From the NCBI GenBank assembly GCA_023391875.1, contig JAEWAB010000006.1, forward strand, positions 186,001 to 250,000: a stretch of DNA of 64,000 bases, in the 5' to 3' direction. The stretch is from Bacillota bacterium (GTDB lineage: Bacteria > Bacillota > Clostridia > Oscillospirales > Ruminococcaceae). Below are positions 34,915-43,504 of this stretch, in pieces. Position 1 is the first letter of the stretch. Every line of letters begins with the position of its first letter. Made by a program: the position numbers and the translations under genes. The notes under the pieces are model-generated. The model was not told the DNA's origin, ran no database searches, and saw nothing but the letters and a program-made list of their open reading frames with translations.

Positions 34915-35283
34915 TTAACGCGACATGCCGAGTATCATGCCCGAGATAAATGGTACAAGCCAGATAACCCATACAATAATACTCAGGCGGTGAAAGTTCT
35001 TCTTTTGCCTGAGGTTATTCCGAAACAAAACCACGGTAGCCCAGACTGCGTGGGCAAGCATTAAAACAATAGCCGCAAGGCCGGTGATTCCATGAAAGTT
35101 CAGTGTAAAATCGCCGCCCGCCAGTCGGCCCATCAGGGTGGTGCCTGTGGTGTCGAACAAAAAGCCAACCCAGAAGACCATCACATGCCACTTCTTTAAG
35201 CCGCCCTGCAGCTTTTCGCTCCAAACCCCGACGGTATAGAAAGCCAGTGCCAGCGTGATGGTCACAATCGCATAGAGGAGCAT
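34915..35283 (-). CDS. HsmA-like four-helix membrane protein (TIGR03987 family)
   Basis: About 122 residues with four hydrophobic segments (about 1-18, 34-52, 64-86, 97-117) and the motif KWHVMVFWVGFLFDTTGTTLMG. This fits the HsmA/TIGR03987 family of unknown function. ATG at 35283 has AAGG at 9 nt; an in-frame ATG at 35292 is too close to it. It converges with csrA. Confidence 0.65.
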   Translation of the reverse strand: MLLYAIVTITLALAFYTVGVWSEKLQGGLKKWHVMVFWVGFLFDTTGTTLMGRLAGGDFTLNFHGITGLAAIVLMLAHAVWATVVLFRNNLRQKKNFHRLSIIVWVIWLVPFISGMILGMSR

Positions 35284-35325
35284 ATTACACATCCTTGGAT
35301 AAAATCATATTATAACGAAAGTGGC

Positions 35326-35940
35326 TTAATCGCTGATATTGCAGCGCGTTAGGAAGAGGCGAATGTTCTCTTCCTCTTTTTTTCGGTCATACCCAGTACG
35401 CCCCAGCCTATCGCACCGGCCCAGCAGCGCAATCTCACGGATATCGGTATGCTCGCGCATGCCTTCGATATCGGCGAAGGGCAGGTGATTCACCACATAC
35501 AGTATCTGCATGTGGTAACGTACCAAGCCGCAGATTGTATCGATGAGCGCCGCATCCAGTTCTATTGCAGATAGGAATTCTCTTGCCAGCTTCTCCCCCA
35601 CCTTCTCGTGGTCGTAGGAGGTGATCTTCCCCTTGCGTACCTTGGTGGTGACGGGCTTGCCGATGTCGTGAAGCAGGGCCGCCCACATAAACGCGGTGGG
35701 GTTTTGGCTTTGGTTCCTTACTTTTGCCGCTTCATCCACCACCAGAATGGTGTGATTCCACACAGTACCCTCCGGGTGGTGCACCGGCGACTGCTCGGTC
35801 TCTTTCTGCTTTAACAGCATATTATACGGATAGCCTGTAAACTCCGGTTTACAGGCTATATCACTCAGGTATTCCGATGGCTGCTCATCCTGCATCAGAT
35901 GGCGCTGAAGCTCAGCGGCGAAGGTGTTATCGGGGCTCAT
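35326..35940 (-). CDS. HD-domain phosphohydrolase-like protein
   Basis: A 204-residue soluble protein with an HD fold: His63, His91-Asp92 (ALLHDIGKP), His111 and a later Asp in GRCDRLGRTG form a metal site. It resembles the HD part of tRNA nucleotidyltransferase-type and putative phosphohydrolase proteins. The substrate is unknown. Its start overlaps the end of a 54-codon gene, so the two are likely co-translated. Confidence 0.75.
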   Translation of the reverse strand: MSPDNTFAAELQRHLMQDEQPSEYLSDIACKPEFTGYPYNMLLKQKETEQSPVHHPEGTVWNHTILVVDEAAKVRNQSQNPTAFMWAALLHDIGKPVTTKVRKGKITSYDHEKVGEKLAREFLSAIELDAALIDTICGLVRYHMQILYVVNHLPFADIEGMREHTDIREIALLGRCDRLGRTGYDRKKEEENIRLFLTRCNISD

Positions 35941-36091
35941 CCTTACTCTCCCTGTTCACATTGTGCAGCCCGTATACAGCGCGGGCGCTCTCGGCCTGAG
36001 GGTCGTGCTTGACGTGCTTAGAGCGAAACTTGCCATCCGCCTTTTTATTGTTGCGGGTGCTTTTCCTTTTGCCTTCCTCACCCATGGTCAT
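35927..36091 (-). CDS. Small basic protein, CPC_1213-like family
   Basis: A 54-residue, highly charged protein beginning MTMGEEGKRKS, with core KADGKFRSKHVKHDPQAE followed by SARAVYGLHNVN. This core resembles the small clostridial CPC_1213 family of unknown function. AAAGG lies 7 nt before the ATG at 36091. Its stop is inside the start of the HD-domain gene (14-nt overlap), which supports real translation. Confidence 0.7.
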   Translation of the reverse strand: MTMGEEGKRKSTRNNKKADGKFRSKHVKHDPQAESARAVYGLHNVNRESKDEPR

Positions 36092-36139
36092 TACCCTGCC
36101 TTTCCGACGTTCATCATACCATAACCCGCTTAAAAAATT

Positions 36140-36301
36140 CTACCGCTCGGTATTGGGCCCCATGCCCACTTTTTTAGCGTTGTGGGGCTGGCTGATACCG
36201 CTTTGTATGGTCATATCGGAATTCGCCAGCCTTTGCTGAACGGTTTTCGGGTCTTTAAAGGTTTTCTTCTTATACTGATTATTATTGTTGTTCTTTGGCA
36301 T
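36140..36301 (-). CDS. Small Asn/Lys-rich hypothetical protein
   Basis: A 53-residue frame. The N-terminus is MPKNNNNNQYKKKTFKD, and the C-terminus has an ISQPHNAKKVGMGPNTER tail. GAGGTG lies five bases before the ATG at 36301. No family is recognised. It sits 48 bp upstream of the CPC_1213-like gene on the same strand. It is hydrophilic, has no membrane segment and is probably disordered. Confidence 0.55.
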   Translation of the reverse strand: MPKNNNNNQYKKKTFKDPKTVQQRLANSDMTIQSGISQPHNAKKVGMGPNTER

Positions 36302-36375
36302 ATTGTCACCTCAAAACTAGTATGCCAGCCCGAAGCCGCAATATGCTGGAAACTGCCGCCATGCTCTACCTTCAT

Positions 36376-37761
36376 TTACAGCTGATGATAGGTTGCCGCT
36401 TTTTTATAATCCAGTAATGCATCGATCTCCGCCTCGCTCAGCAGCGCTTTTTGCAGCACAAGCGCTTTGATTTTTTTCGGGTCGTTTGCACATTCCCGCA
36501 GGATTTCGGCGGCATTGTCGTAGCCGATGGCAGGCGCGAGCGCGGTAACAAGCACAAGCGAGCGTTCTAAATGCCCGCGGCAGTTCTCCTCATTCGGGGT
36601 GAGCAGTTCGATGCATTTTGTCCTGAACAGCCGCACCGCGCCAGTGAGCAGCGAAAGGCTTTCAAGCAGGCTATGGGCGATGAGCGGCATAAAGGCGTTC
36701 AGCTCAAAGTTGCCGTTTGCCGCGGCCATACTCACCGCGGTGTCGTTTGCCATAACCCGTATCGCTACCTGTGTAACCATCTCGGGGATAACCGGGTTCA
36801 CCTTCCCCGGCATAATGGTACTGCCCGCCTGCAGCTCCTTAAGCGTAATCTCGGCAAGGCCGCCGTTCGGCCCCGAGTTCATCAGGCGAAGGTCGGTGGA
36901 TATCTTCATCAGGTTCACGGCCAGCGCCTTTAATAAGCCGGAGACCTCCACAAAAACGTCGTTGTTCTGTGTGATGTCCATCGGGTATTCGGCTTTAGCA
37001 AGACCGATGCCCGTGAGGTCTCGCAGAACATCGATTACTTTATAGGTATACTGGCGGCTGGCATTGCTGCCGGTGCCCACTGCGGTGCCACCAAGGCTGA
37101 CCTGGCGCAGGCGCTCCTCGACCTTATAGATGCGCCAGCGGTCGCGCGCGATGGCCTGCGCATAGGCGCCGAACTCCTGCCCGAGTGTAATGGGTACCGC
37201 GTCCATCAGCTCGGTGCGCCCCAGCTTTAAGATGCCCGCGTACTCCTGCTCTTTATGCTGCAGTGTCTCCTGCAGCCTGGCACATTCGTCGCTTAATGCC
37301 CGCACGCTCTTGATGGCGGCTATGCGCAACGCGGTGGGGTAAACATCGTTGGTGGACTGCCCGCGGTTTACATCATCCAGCGGGTGCACCACCGAATACT
37401 CCCCGGGGCTTTTGCCCATGACCAATAAAGCAAGGTTTGCCAGTACCTCGTTAACATTCATGTTTGTCGATGTACCCGCTCCGCCCTGCAGGGCATGGGT
37501 AATAAATGCGTCATCCGCCTTTCCGGCAAGCGCCTCGTCGCACGCCGCCAGGATAGCATCCGTTTTAGTCTTTTCTGCCATACCAAGCTCGCGATAGGCG
37601 ATAGCCGCCGCCTTTTTAACGGTGACGATAGCGTATATCAGCTCGAAGCTGACGCGCTGCTCCCCCAGTGCAAAGTTCTCCTTTGCCCTTGCCGTCTGCG
37701 AGCCATACAAAGCGCCATCCGGCAGCAGCATCTCGCCGAGCTTATCCTTTTCGGTACGCAT
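36376..37761 (-). CDS. aspA: Aspartate ammonia-lyase
   Basis: A 461-residue aspartase/fumarase-family lyase that releases ammonia from aspartate, giving fumarate. The signature GSTIMPGKVNPVIPEM and SNGP-type loop (MNSGPNGGLAEITLKELQ) are clear, and LYGSQTARAKENF is at the N-terminus. It is the last gene of the hyd maturation operon, five nt from hydF, with GGAGGGAGG before the ATG. Fumarate lyases of other specificity cannot be fully excluded, but the operon position favours AspA. Confidence 0.88.
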   Translation of the reverse strand: MRTEKDKLGEMLLPDGALYGSQTARAKENFALGEQRVSFELIYAIVTVKKAAAIAYRELGMAEKTKTDAILAACDEALAGKADDAFITHALQGGAGTSTNMNVNEVLANLALLVMGKSPGEYSVVHPLDDVNRGQSTNDVYPTALRIAAIKSVRALSDECARLQETLQHKEQEYAGILKLGRTELMDAVPITLGQEFGAYAQAIARDRWRIYKVEERLRQVSLGGTAVGTGSNASRQYTYKVIDVLRDLTGIGLAKAEYPMDITQNNDVFVEVSGLLKALAVNLMKISTDLRLMNSGPNGGLAEITLKELQAGSTIMPGKVNPVIPEMVTQVAIRVMANDTAVSMAAANGNFELNAFMPLIAHSLLESLSLLTGAVRLFRTKCIELLTPNEENCRGHLERSLVLVTALAPAIGYDNAAEILRECANDPKKIKALVLQKALLSEAEIDALLDYKKAATYHQL

Positions 37762-37765
37762 GGTG

Positions 37766-38974
37766 TCAACCTCCCTCCAAGGTCATGGCGATATGCGGGA
37801 ACGGCTCTACGCTGCGTTTGAGTATCCCCTGCATGTAGGCAATCAGCAACCCGTAGTTGGTAATGGGGATGCTTTGGTCGCTCGCGCACTGCAGACGGTA
37901 TTTCATCTCCCGCTCATTTAACATGCACCCCCCGCAGTGTACGATCAGCTTATAGGGGCTTAGATCGTCGGGGAACTCGGTGCCCGAGGTAAACTCAAAG
38001 TTTAGCTGCTTTCCGGTGTGCTGTTTTATCCAGCGTGGCAGCTTGACAGAACCGATGTCGTCGCACTGCCGGTGGTGGGTGCAGCCTTCGCAGATGAGCA
38101 CGGTATCACCGGCTTCAAGGGCATCCACCGCCTTCGCCCCCTTTACCGAAAGCTCCAGATTGCCCTTATAGCGCGCAAACAGGATGGAAAAGGAGGTAAG
38201 CCAGATGTCCTTTGGGGTATCGGCGGAAACCTTTGCGAAAACCTGACTATCCGTTATCACCAGCTTGGGCCTTTTACCGAGGTTTTGCAGCGTTTCGCGC
38301 AGCTCATATTCCTTTACCACAATGGCCACCGCGTCGGACTCCAAGATGTCGCGTATCGTCTGCTGCTGGGGCAGAATGAGCCTGCCCTTGGGCGCCGCCT
38401 TATCAATGGGCACCACCAGCACCACGAAATCGGAGGGACTAATCAGGTCGGCAACAATGCGCAGCTTCGGCTCTTCAGAAGGCGCAAGACGCGCAATCAT
38501 CTCTTTAAGAGCGTGGATATTCTCCCCCGTTTTGGCGCTCACCCAAACCTCGTTGGGCACTCCGACCGGCACGCTCTCACATAGGTCCGCTTTATTGTTT
38601 ACAAGGATGTAAGGGATATTCTTTTGTTTAAACAGGGCGATTAGCGCTTCGTCTTCCGCCGTTTTGCCGACGGTGCCGTCTATAATCAGGATAGCGATAT
38701 CGGTTTTGTTAAGAACCTGCCTGCTCTTTTTTACGCGCAAGGCGCCCAGCTCGCCCTCATCGTCGATGCCGGGGGTATCGATGATCATCACCGGCCCGAG
38801 CGGCAGAAGCTCCATGGCTTTGTACACCGGGTCGGTCGTTGTGCCCTTTACATCCGAAACGATGGCGAGGCTTTGCCCCGTAACGGCGTTGACAACGCTT
38901 GATTTGCCCGCGTTCCGCCTGCCGAAAAAGCCGATGTGCACCCGGTCGGCGGATGGAGTATTATTAAGGCTCAT
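37766..38974 (-). CDS. hydF: [FeFe]-hydrogenase H-cluster maturation GTPase HydF
   Basis: A 402-residue scaffold on which the 2Fe subcluster is assembled. It shows the P-loop GRRNAGKS (18-25), switch DTPGID and NKAD, a dimerisation domain, and the C-terminal iron-sulfur ligands CTHH...HCGGC. It lies between hydG and aspA. GGAGG is just before the ATG. Confidence 0.97.
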   Translation of the reverse strand: MSLNNTPSADRVHIGFFGRRNAGKSSVVNAVTGQSLAIVSDVKGTTTDPVYKAMELLPLGPVMIIDTPGIDDEGELGALRVKKSRQVLNKTDIAILIIDGTVGKTAEDEALIALFKQKNIPYILVNNKADLCESVPVGVPNEVWVSAKTGENIHALKEMIARLAPSEEPKLRIVADLISPSDFVVLVVPIDKAAPKGRLILPQQQTIRDILESDAVAIVVKEYELRETLQNLGKRPKLVITDSQVFAKVSADTPKDIWLTSFSILFARYKGNLELSVKGAKAVDALEAGDTVLICEGCTHHRQCDDIGSVKLPRWIKQHTGKQLNFEFTSGTEFPDDLSPYKLIVHCGGCMLNEREMKYRLQCASDQSIPITNYGLLIAYMQGILKRSVEPFPHIAMTLEGG

Positions 38975-38986
38975 AGACTTCCTCCG

Positions 38987-40405
38987 TTAAAACCTGAAAT
39001 CTCGGTTGCCAATCTCGATCTCTTTGAGGTTCTTTAAAACAATCTCTCTTACCTTTTCCTTCGGGATATTGCCGATCTCCCGCTGTATGAGCGCTTCGCC
39101 GATACGCCGGGTATCCTCCCCCGCGTAGTCGAGCAGGTACTCCTTTAGGGTCATGAGCGCGTTGGGGTGGCAGCAGTTTTGTATCTGCCCGCTCTTGCAC
39201 AGGCTCATAAAGCGGTCGCCGGTGCGCCCTTCCCTGTAGCACGCCGTGCAGAAGCTGGGGATGTAGCCGAGCCTCATCAGCCAGTTTACCACCTCATCGA
39301 GCGTGCGGGTGTCGCTGACATCAAACTGTTCCGACTTCTCATCCTCCGCCTCCGGCTCGGCATAGCCGCCCACGCTGGTTTTGGAGCCGCCGCTTAGCTG
39401 CGAAACGCCGAGGTGGAGCACCCGCTCGCGGCACTTCTGGCTTTCGCGCGTAGAGACGATCATGCCGGTATAGGGCACCGAAACGCGGATGCAGGCGACA
39501 AGCTTTGCAAAGATGTCGTCGCTGATACCATTATCGAACACATTGGGGTCAATGTCGTCGGCACGGCGGATGCGAGGTACACTGATGGTGTGCGGCCCTA
39601 CGCCAAATACAGCTTCAAGGTGCTCGGCGTGCATGAGCAGCGCCGCAAACTCATAGCGGTAAAGCTCAAGGCCAAAGAGGACGCCTACACCAACGTCGTC
39701 GATGCCGCCCAGCATGGCCCTGTCCATCGCCTCGGTGTGGTAGGCATAGTCGTGCTTGGGGCCTGTGGGGTGCAGCTTCTCGTAGCTCTCCTTATGGTAG
39801 GTCTCCTGAAACAGGATGTAGGTGCCGATGCCCGCGTCCTTGAGCTTTCTATAGTTTTCTACGGTGGTCGCGGCGATATTGACGTTTACACGGCGGATGG
39901 CGCCGTTTTTATGCTTGATGCTGTAGATGGTGTCGATGCTCTCGAGGATATATTCAATCGGGTTAAGTACCGGATGCTCGCCTGCCTCGATGGCAAGGCG
40001 CTTGTGCCCCATATCCTGCAGGGCGGTTACCTCTTTGCGAATCTCCTCCTGCGTGAGCTTTTTGCGCGCGATGTGCTGGTTCTTCATATGGTAGGGGCAG
40101 TACACGCAGCCGTTTACGCAGTAGTTGGAGAGATAAAGGGGGGCAAACATCACGATGCGGTTGCCGTAAAAGTCTTTTTTAATCTGCTCGGCAAGGGCAA
40201 AAAGCTCGTTGTTCTTTTCTTTGATTTCACAGTCGAGCAGCACCGCAGCCTCGCGGTGGGAAAGCCCCTTCCGAAGCCTTGCCTTTTCAAGAATGCTGTC
40301 GATTAGCGCCGCGTTATTCTTGTTTTGCTCCGCATAACGGAGGGTATCCATCACCTCGTCGTGGGCGATGAACTCTTCGGCCTTGGACGAACTAGGGTTA
40401 TACAT
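38987..40405 (-). CDS. hydG: Radical SAM tyrosine lyase HydG
   Basis: A 472-residue enzyme that splits tyrosine to give CO and cyanide ligands of the H cluster. The radical SAM motif is C96-x3-C100-x2-C103 (CVNGCVYC). The second cluster is bound by C386-x2-C389 and C403 near the C-terminus (CTACYREGRTGDRFMSLC). AAAGGAAG precedes its ATG. Confidence 0.97.
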   Translation of the reverse strand: MYNPSSSKAEEFIAHDEVMDTLRYAEQNKNNAALIDSILEKARLRKGLSHREAAVLLDCEIKEKNNELFALAEQIKKDFYGNRIVMFAPLYLSNYCVNGCVYCPYHMKNQHIARKKLTQEEIRKEVTALQDMGHKRLAIEAGEHPVLNPIEYILESIDTIYSIKHKNGAIRRVNVNIAATTVENYRKLKDAGIGTYILFQETYHKESYEKLHPTGPKHDYAYHTEAMDRAMLGGIDDVGVGVLFGLELYRYEFAALLMHAEHLEAVFGVGPHTISVPRIRRADDIDPNVFDNGISDDIFAKLVACIRVSVPYTGMIVSTRESQKCRERVLHLGVSQLSGGSKTSVGGYAEPEAEDEKSEQFDVSDTRTLDEVVNWLMRLGYIPSFCTACYREGRTGDRFMSLCKSGQIQNCCHPNALMTLKEYLLDYAGEDTRRIGEALIQREIGNIPKEKVREIVLKNLKEIEIGNRDFRF

Positions 40406-40471
40406 AGTATTCTTCCTTTCTTAATCGGGTCAGGCTTTAGCACCTTTCCCTTCAGTGGATGTGGTAGCGCG

Positions 40472-41515
40472 CTACTCAGCGGGCTTGTGATCTCCGCGGT
40501 CGACTACAACATGGTAACCGATGCTCTCCATACGCCTTTGCATACAGAAGCGGCACTCGGCGGCTTCGTCTCCCGTGCAGATTTTATTGTCGTAAAGCAG
40601 GTATTTGCTTCGCACATCAACCGGCGAGAGGTTGGGCATTACCACGTTGGCACCCGCCAGTATCCCCTTTTCCCGCCCCTGCGGGTGGATGGTGCCCAGC
40701 GCCGTGGTTGCCGGCAACAGCACGCTCGGCAGCATAAGGCGGATAAGCCCCAGCAAGAACAGGGTAAGCTCCAGCGTACCGCCGGTCTGCGACGCAAACG
40801 GGGTATCGTGGTGCGGGATAAACGGCCCGATACCCACCATCTGCGGCTGCAGCTCATGAATAAACAGCATATCCTCGGCGATGCATTCGGGCGTTTGAAA
40901 GGGCGAGCCCACCATAAACCCGCAGCCCACCTGATAGCCGATTTCTTTCAGGTTATACAGACACTGCTTGCGGTTTTCAAGCGACAGGGATTCGGGGTGC
41001 AGCTTGGCGTAATGCCAGTCGCACGCCGTTTCGTGCCTAAGCAGGTAGCGGTCGGCGCCCGCGTCAAAGTAAGCCTGATAGCTCTCCTTACTTTTCTCAC
41101 CGATAGACATGGTGATGGCGCAATCGGGATACCCGCTTTTGATGTTTGAGATAATATCGACCAGCCGCTCATCGGTGTAATAGCCGTCCTCGCCGCCCTG
41201 TAGTACGAAGGTGCGGAAGCCCAGCTCATGCCCGGTTTCGCAGCAGGACAAAATCTGCTCCTTGGTGAGCCGGTAACGCGCGGCGTTTGCATTGCTTTTG
41301 CGGATACCACAATAATAGCAGTCGTTTTTGCAGTAATTCGTAAATTCGATCAGGCCGCGCAGGTAGATGTCCTGTCCATAATGCTTGTGCCGCACGGCCC
41401 GGGCCTTTTCAGAGAGGTAGTCATTAAGCTCCGGCGTACGTCCGTTTATCAGCCGTACAAACTCATCTTGGGTGAGCAACCTCTCTCGCTCCAGCTTATC
41501 TATCAGTTCCTTCAT
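40472..41515 (-). CDS. hydE: Radical SAM enzyme HydE
   Basis: A 347-residue radical SAM protein with C62-x3-C66-x2-C69 (CKNDCYYC) and a full barrel (GEDGYYTDERLVDII, GIGPFIPHHDTPF). HydE acts on the HydG product to form the dinuclear precursor. Its ATG overlaps the stop of the TM1266-like gene, with GGAGG upstream. Confidence 0.95.
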   Translation of the reverse strand: MKELIDKLERERLLTQDEFVRLINGRTPELNDYLSEKARAVRHKHYGQDIYLRGLIEFTNYCKNDCYYCGIRKSNANAARYRLTKEQILSCCETGHELGFRTFVLQGGEDGYYTDERLVDIISNIKSGYPDCAITMSIGEKSKESYQAYFDAGADRYLLRHETACDWHYAKLHPESLSLENRKQCLYNLKEIGYQVGCGFMVGSPFQTPECIAEDMLFIHELQPQMVGIGPFIPHHDTPFASQTGGTLELTLFLLGLIRLMLPSVLLPATTALGTIHPQGREKGILAGANVVMPNLSPVDVRSKYLLYDNKICTGDEAAECRFCMQRRMESIGYHVVVDRGDHKPAE

Positions 41516-41787
41516 GGGCTTTCCTCCGCAATGTTTTTCTCGGTAAGCTTTGAGTAGATGGCTTTGGAGCTTACGCCGTCGAGCATACCAAGCTTGCCGG
41601 ACAGCGCGCTGATCACATCGGCGGGCGCGTCCACCGCAATGCTGATGATGTTGACCTGTCTTTTGGGGTAGGGCAGGCCCATCCTGCCGATGATATAGTC
41701 GCCGTACTGGTGCAGAATCTGGTTCATCTTTTCAACTGATTCGGCATTCTCCACCACAATGCCGATGAGCGCTACGCGGGTATCCAT
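41512..41787 (-). CDS. TM1266-family iron-only hydrogenase system regulator
   Basis: A 91-residue ferredoxin-like-fold protein resembling the C-terminal domain of NikR. It matches the TM1266 family (VALIGIVVENAESVEKMNQIL, GRMGLPYP, GKLGMLDGVSSKAIYSK), which travels with hydEFG. It has no recognisable DNA-binding domain, so a direct role on DNA is doubtful. It is the first gene of the operon. Confidence 0.88.
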   Translation of the reverse strand: MDTRVALIGIVVENAESVEKMNQILHQYGDYIIGRMGLPYPKRQVNIISIAVDAPADVISALSGKLGMLDGVSSKAIYSKLTEKNIAEESP

Positions 41788-41827
41788 CTTTCAATCCACC
41801 CTTTCTGTCTGACATAATCCTTATTAA

Positions 41828-41857
41828 AAACAAAAATGCGCCCTAAAAAAGGGCGCA
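41828..41857 (-). terminator. Terminator/attenuator hairpin in the hyd operon leader
   Basis: On the minus strand TGCGCCCT-TTTTT-AGGGCGCA is followed by a T-rich tract (TTTTTGTTTTT). It lies 41 nt before the first coding gene and about 150 nt after the predicted start of transcription. No gene precedes it on this strand within that transcript, so it most likely works as an attenuator. Confidence 0.75.
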
Positions 41858-41988
41858 ATACCGCTAAACGTTATTGGCTGCAACCCTTTCACCTCAGATA
41901 ACTCTTCGAGTGTCAGCGAGCAAGTGATTTATTGAATTGTATCCATGCCGCGCGTTCAGAACGAATCTTACCGCTGGGCATCCTTGTT
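41858..41988 (-). promoter_or_regulatory. Structured leader RNA of the hyd maturation operon (unassigned)
   Basis: About 130 nt between promoter and terminator. Local pairings seen on the minus strand include ATGCC...GGCAT, ACTC-GAA-GAGT and GTTAT...ATAAC. I could not match it to T-box, SAM, glycine, THF, lysine, cobalamin or cyclic di-GMP riboswitch consensus sequences. Confidence 0.4.
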
Positions 41989-41994
41989 ACTATT

Positions 41995-42023
41995 ATTATA
42001 CTTGATTGATATAAATTTATCAA
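41995..42023 (-). promoter_or_regulatory. Sigma-A promoter of the hyd operon with overlapping inverted repeat
   Basis: On the minus strand TTGATA (42018-42023), 17 nt, TATAAT (41995-42000). An inverted repeat TTGATA-N6-TATCAA (42006-42023) covers the -35, placed as an operator would be. Confidence 0.78.
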
Positions 42024-42058
42024 GCCTTTTTATCTATATCATTGATACGGCCATGGTT

Positions 42059-42457
42059 CTATTTACTTTGACAATTAAACTGCCAGACGATGTTATAGCG
42101 GTCTTTGAGCGCGCAATGGCAGGGGCTGAAAAAGGTTTCCTGCGGCTGCATAATAACCATTCCATCCTGCTTTAGCTTCGCAAACGCGGCCTGCACATCC
42201 TCGGCGGTGGGCATAATCAGGGTGAGGGCAAGATGATTCCCCGCGCTGATGTCTTCACTGATCACATCGGCCAGATGGAATTTTACGCCGCCGATATCCA
42301 ACTGGGCATTCATGATGAGGTCACTTTGCGCCTGCCTGCCCGCGTGTACGTCCCCGTAGGTGGTAACGTAATCCACGGTCGCGCCCAACCCTTCCTTATA
42401 GAATTCGATGGCCTCCGCACACTTGGCGTTAAACAAGAAACGTGGTATTAACTGCAT
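42059..42457 (-). CDS. VOC-family (PhnB/glyoxalase-like) protein
   Basis: A 132-residue protein of the vicinal-oxygen-chelate fold, PhnB-like branch (IPRFLFNAKCAEAIEFYKEGLGATVDYV, VQAAFAKLKQDGMVIMQPQETFF). No substrate can be assigned. ATG at 42457 has AAGGGAG 8 nt upstream; the frame beyond it lacks a ribosome site. Confidence 0.8.
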   Translation of the reverse strand: MQLIPRFLFNAKCAEAIEFYKEGLGATVDYVTTYGDVHAGRQAQSDLIMNAQLDIGGVKFHLADVISEDISAGNHLALTLIMPTAEDVQAAFAKLKQDGMVIMQPQETFFSPCHCALKDRYNIVWQFNCQSK

Positions 42458-42532
42458 GATTTTGGCTCCCTTCAATATTCTTCGTATTAAGAATTATTGT
42501 AGCCAGCGCGCAGGCATCTATGCTATCTCAGG

Positions 42533-43390
42533 CTATAATCGAATACTGCCCGACGCAAAAAATGAAACGTCGCCGCGAATAAACACCTCGGCTGTACCAT
42601 CGCTGCCCGAAACCCAACCTTCTAGGATGCTTGGCCTGCCTGTATACCTGCCCTGCTTTAGCCGGATAATTTCGCCCGCATTTTTCAGCCCGTTTTTCAC
42701 AAGGTACGCACATAATGGGCCAGCGGCGCTGCCGGTTGCGACATCCTCCGTAAGCCCAAGGTTATCCCATGTGCGGCACTCCAGCGTTTGCGCGTCAAAC
42801 ACATATACAAATTTTGCGCCAAAGCCCGCAAGAAAGCCCTCAAAGTCCTTGATAGCAATCTTTGCGTCGCACAGCCCGTTTACAAGCGGCACCAGCAGAT
42901 ACGGCAGCCCGGTGGAGACAACCTCCACGGGCAGCGCGGTGTCTATCATGTCCGGGCTTAAGCTTAGTGCCTGCGCTATGGCCTGATAATAGGCTTTATC
43001 CACCCGCGCGATGAACGTTGGGGCACCTTGGTTCATGACCACCTGATAACCGAAATCCGTACATACTGACTCTATCTTGACCCTGCGCCCCGACAGGTTA
43101 AAATGAATCTCTATCTCCTTTTGGGCAGCGTAAAAACGGTTGTGAACCACCGCCGCCGCCCCAAGGATGGGGTGACCCGCAAATTGCAGCTCCTCATCCA
43201 CCGTAAAGATTCTTACAGGAAAGGCACCGCTCTCATCAATACCACCGATAAAGATGGTTTCAAACTGCTTAAACTCGCGGGTGATCTGCAGCATCTCGGC
43301 ATCGCTGACCGGTTGCTTGGGGAAGACAACCGTAAGCCCGTTCCCTTTCATCGGCGCTGACGAAAACACATCCACGTGAAAATAGTCCAT
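42533..43390 (-). CDS. PhzF-family isomerase/epimerase
   Basis: A 285-residue protein of the two-domain PhzF/diaminopimelate-epimerase fold. It starts MDYFHVDVFSSAPMKGNGLTVVFP, has the catalytic-type Glu in FETIFI, the EELQFAGHPILGAA motif and the C-terminal ATGSAAGPLCAYL motif. The substrate is unknown. It has its own extended -10 promoter. Confidence 0.85.
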   Translation of the reverse strand: MDYFHVDVFSSAPMKGNGLTVVFPKQPVSDAEMLQITREFKQFETIFIGGIDESGAFPVRIFTVDEELQFAGHPILGAAAVVHNRFYAAQKEIEIHFNLSGRRVKIESVCTDFGYQVVMNQGAPTFIARVDKAYYQAIAQALSLSPDMIDTALPVEVVSTGLPYLLVPLVNGLCDAKIAIKDFEGFLAGFGAKFVYVFDAQTLECRTWDNLGLTEDVATGSAAGPLCAYLVKNGLKNAGEIIRLKQGRYTGRPSILEGWVSGSDGTAEVFIRGDVSFFASGSIRL

Positions 43391-43432
43391 GGTACACCTC
43401 TGTTATGGCTAATCCGTTTAAATCTTATTGCC

Positions 43433-43441
43433 ATTATAACA
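43433..43441 (-). promoter_or_regulatory. Extended -10 promoter of the PhzF-like gene
   Basis: On the minus strand TGTTATAAT (TGN-TATAAT), about 45 nt before the coding start. The -35 region is poor. Confidence 0.5.
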
Positions 43442-43504
43442 CAAAGCAACAATGAAATCACCGAAAAATTAACAGATTCACAGTACTGCCGACTTTAAAC
43501 AACA

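Noticed and set aside
39413..40306. Long plus-strand reading frame of 297 codons (and a 274-codon frame at 40325-41149)
   Set aside because: They run antisense to hydG and hydE, whose motifs are certain. The frames are open because of codon bias, and their products show no domain.
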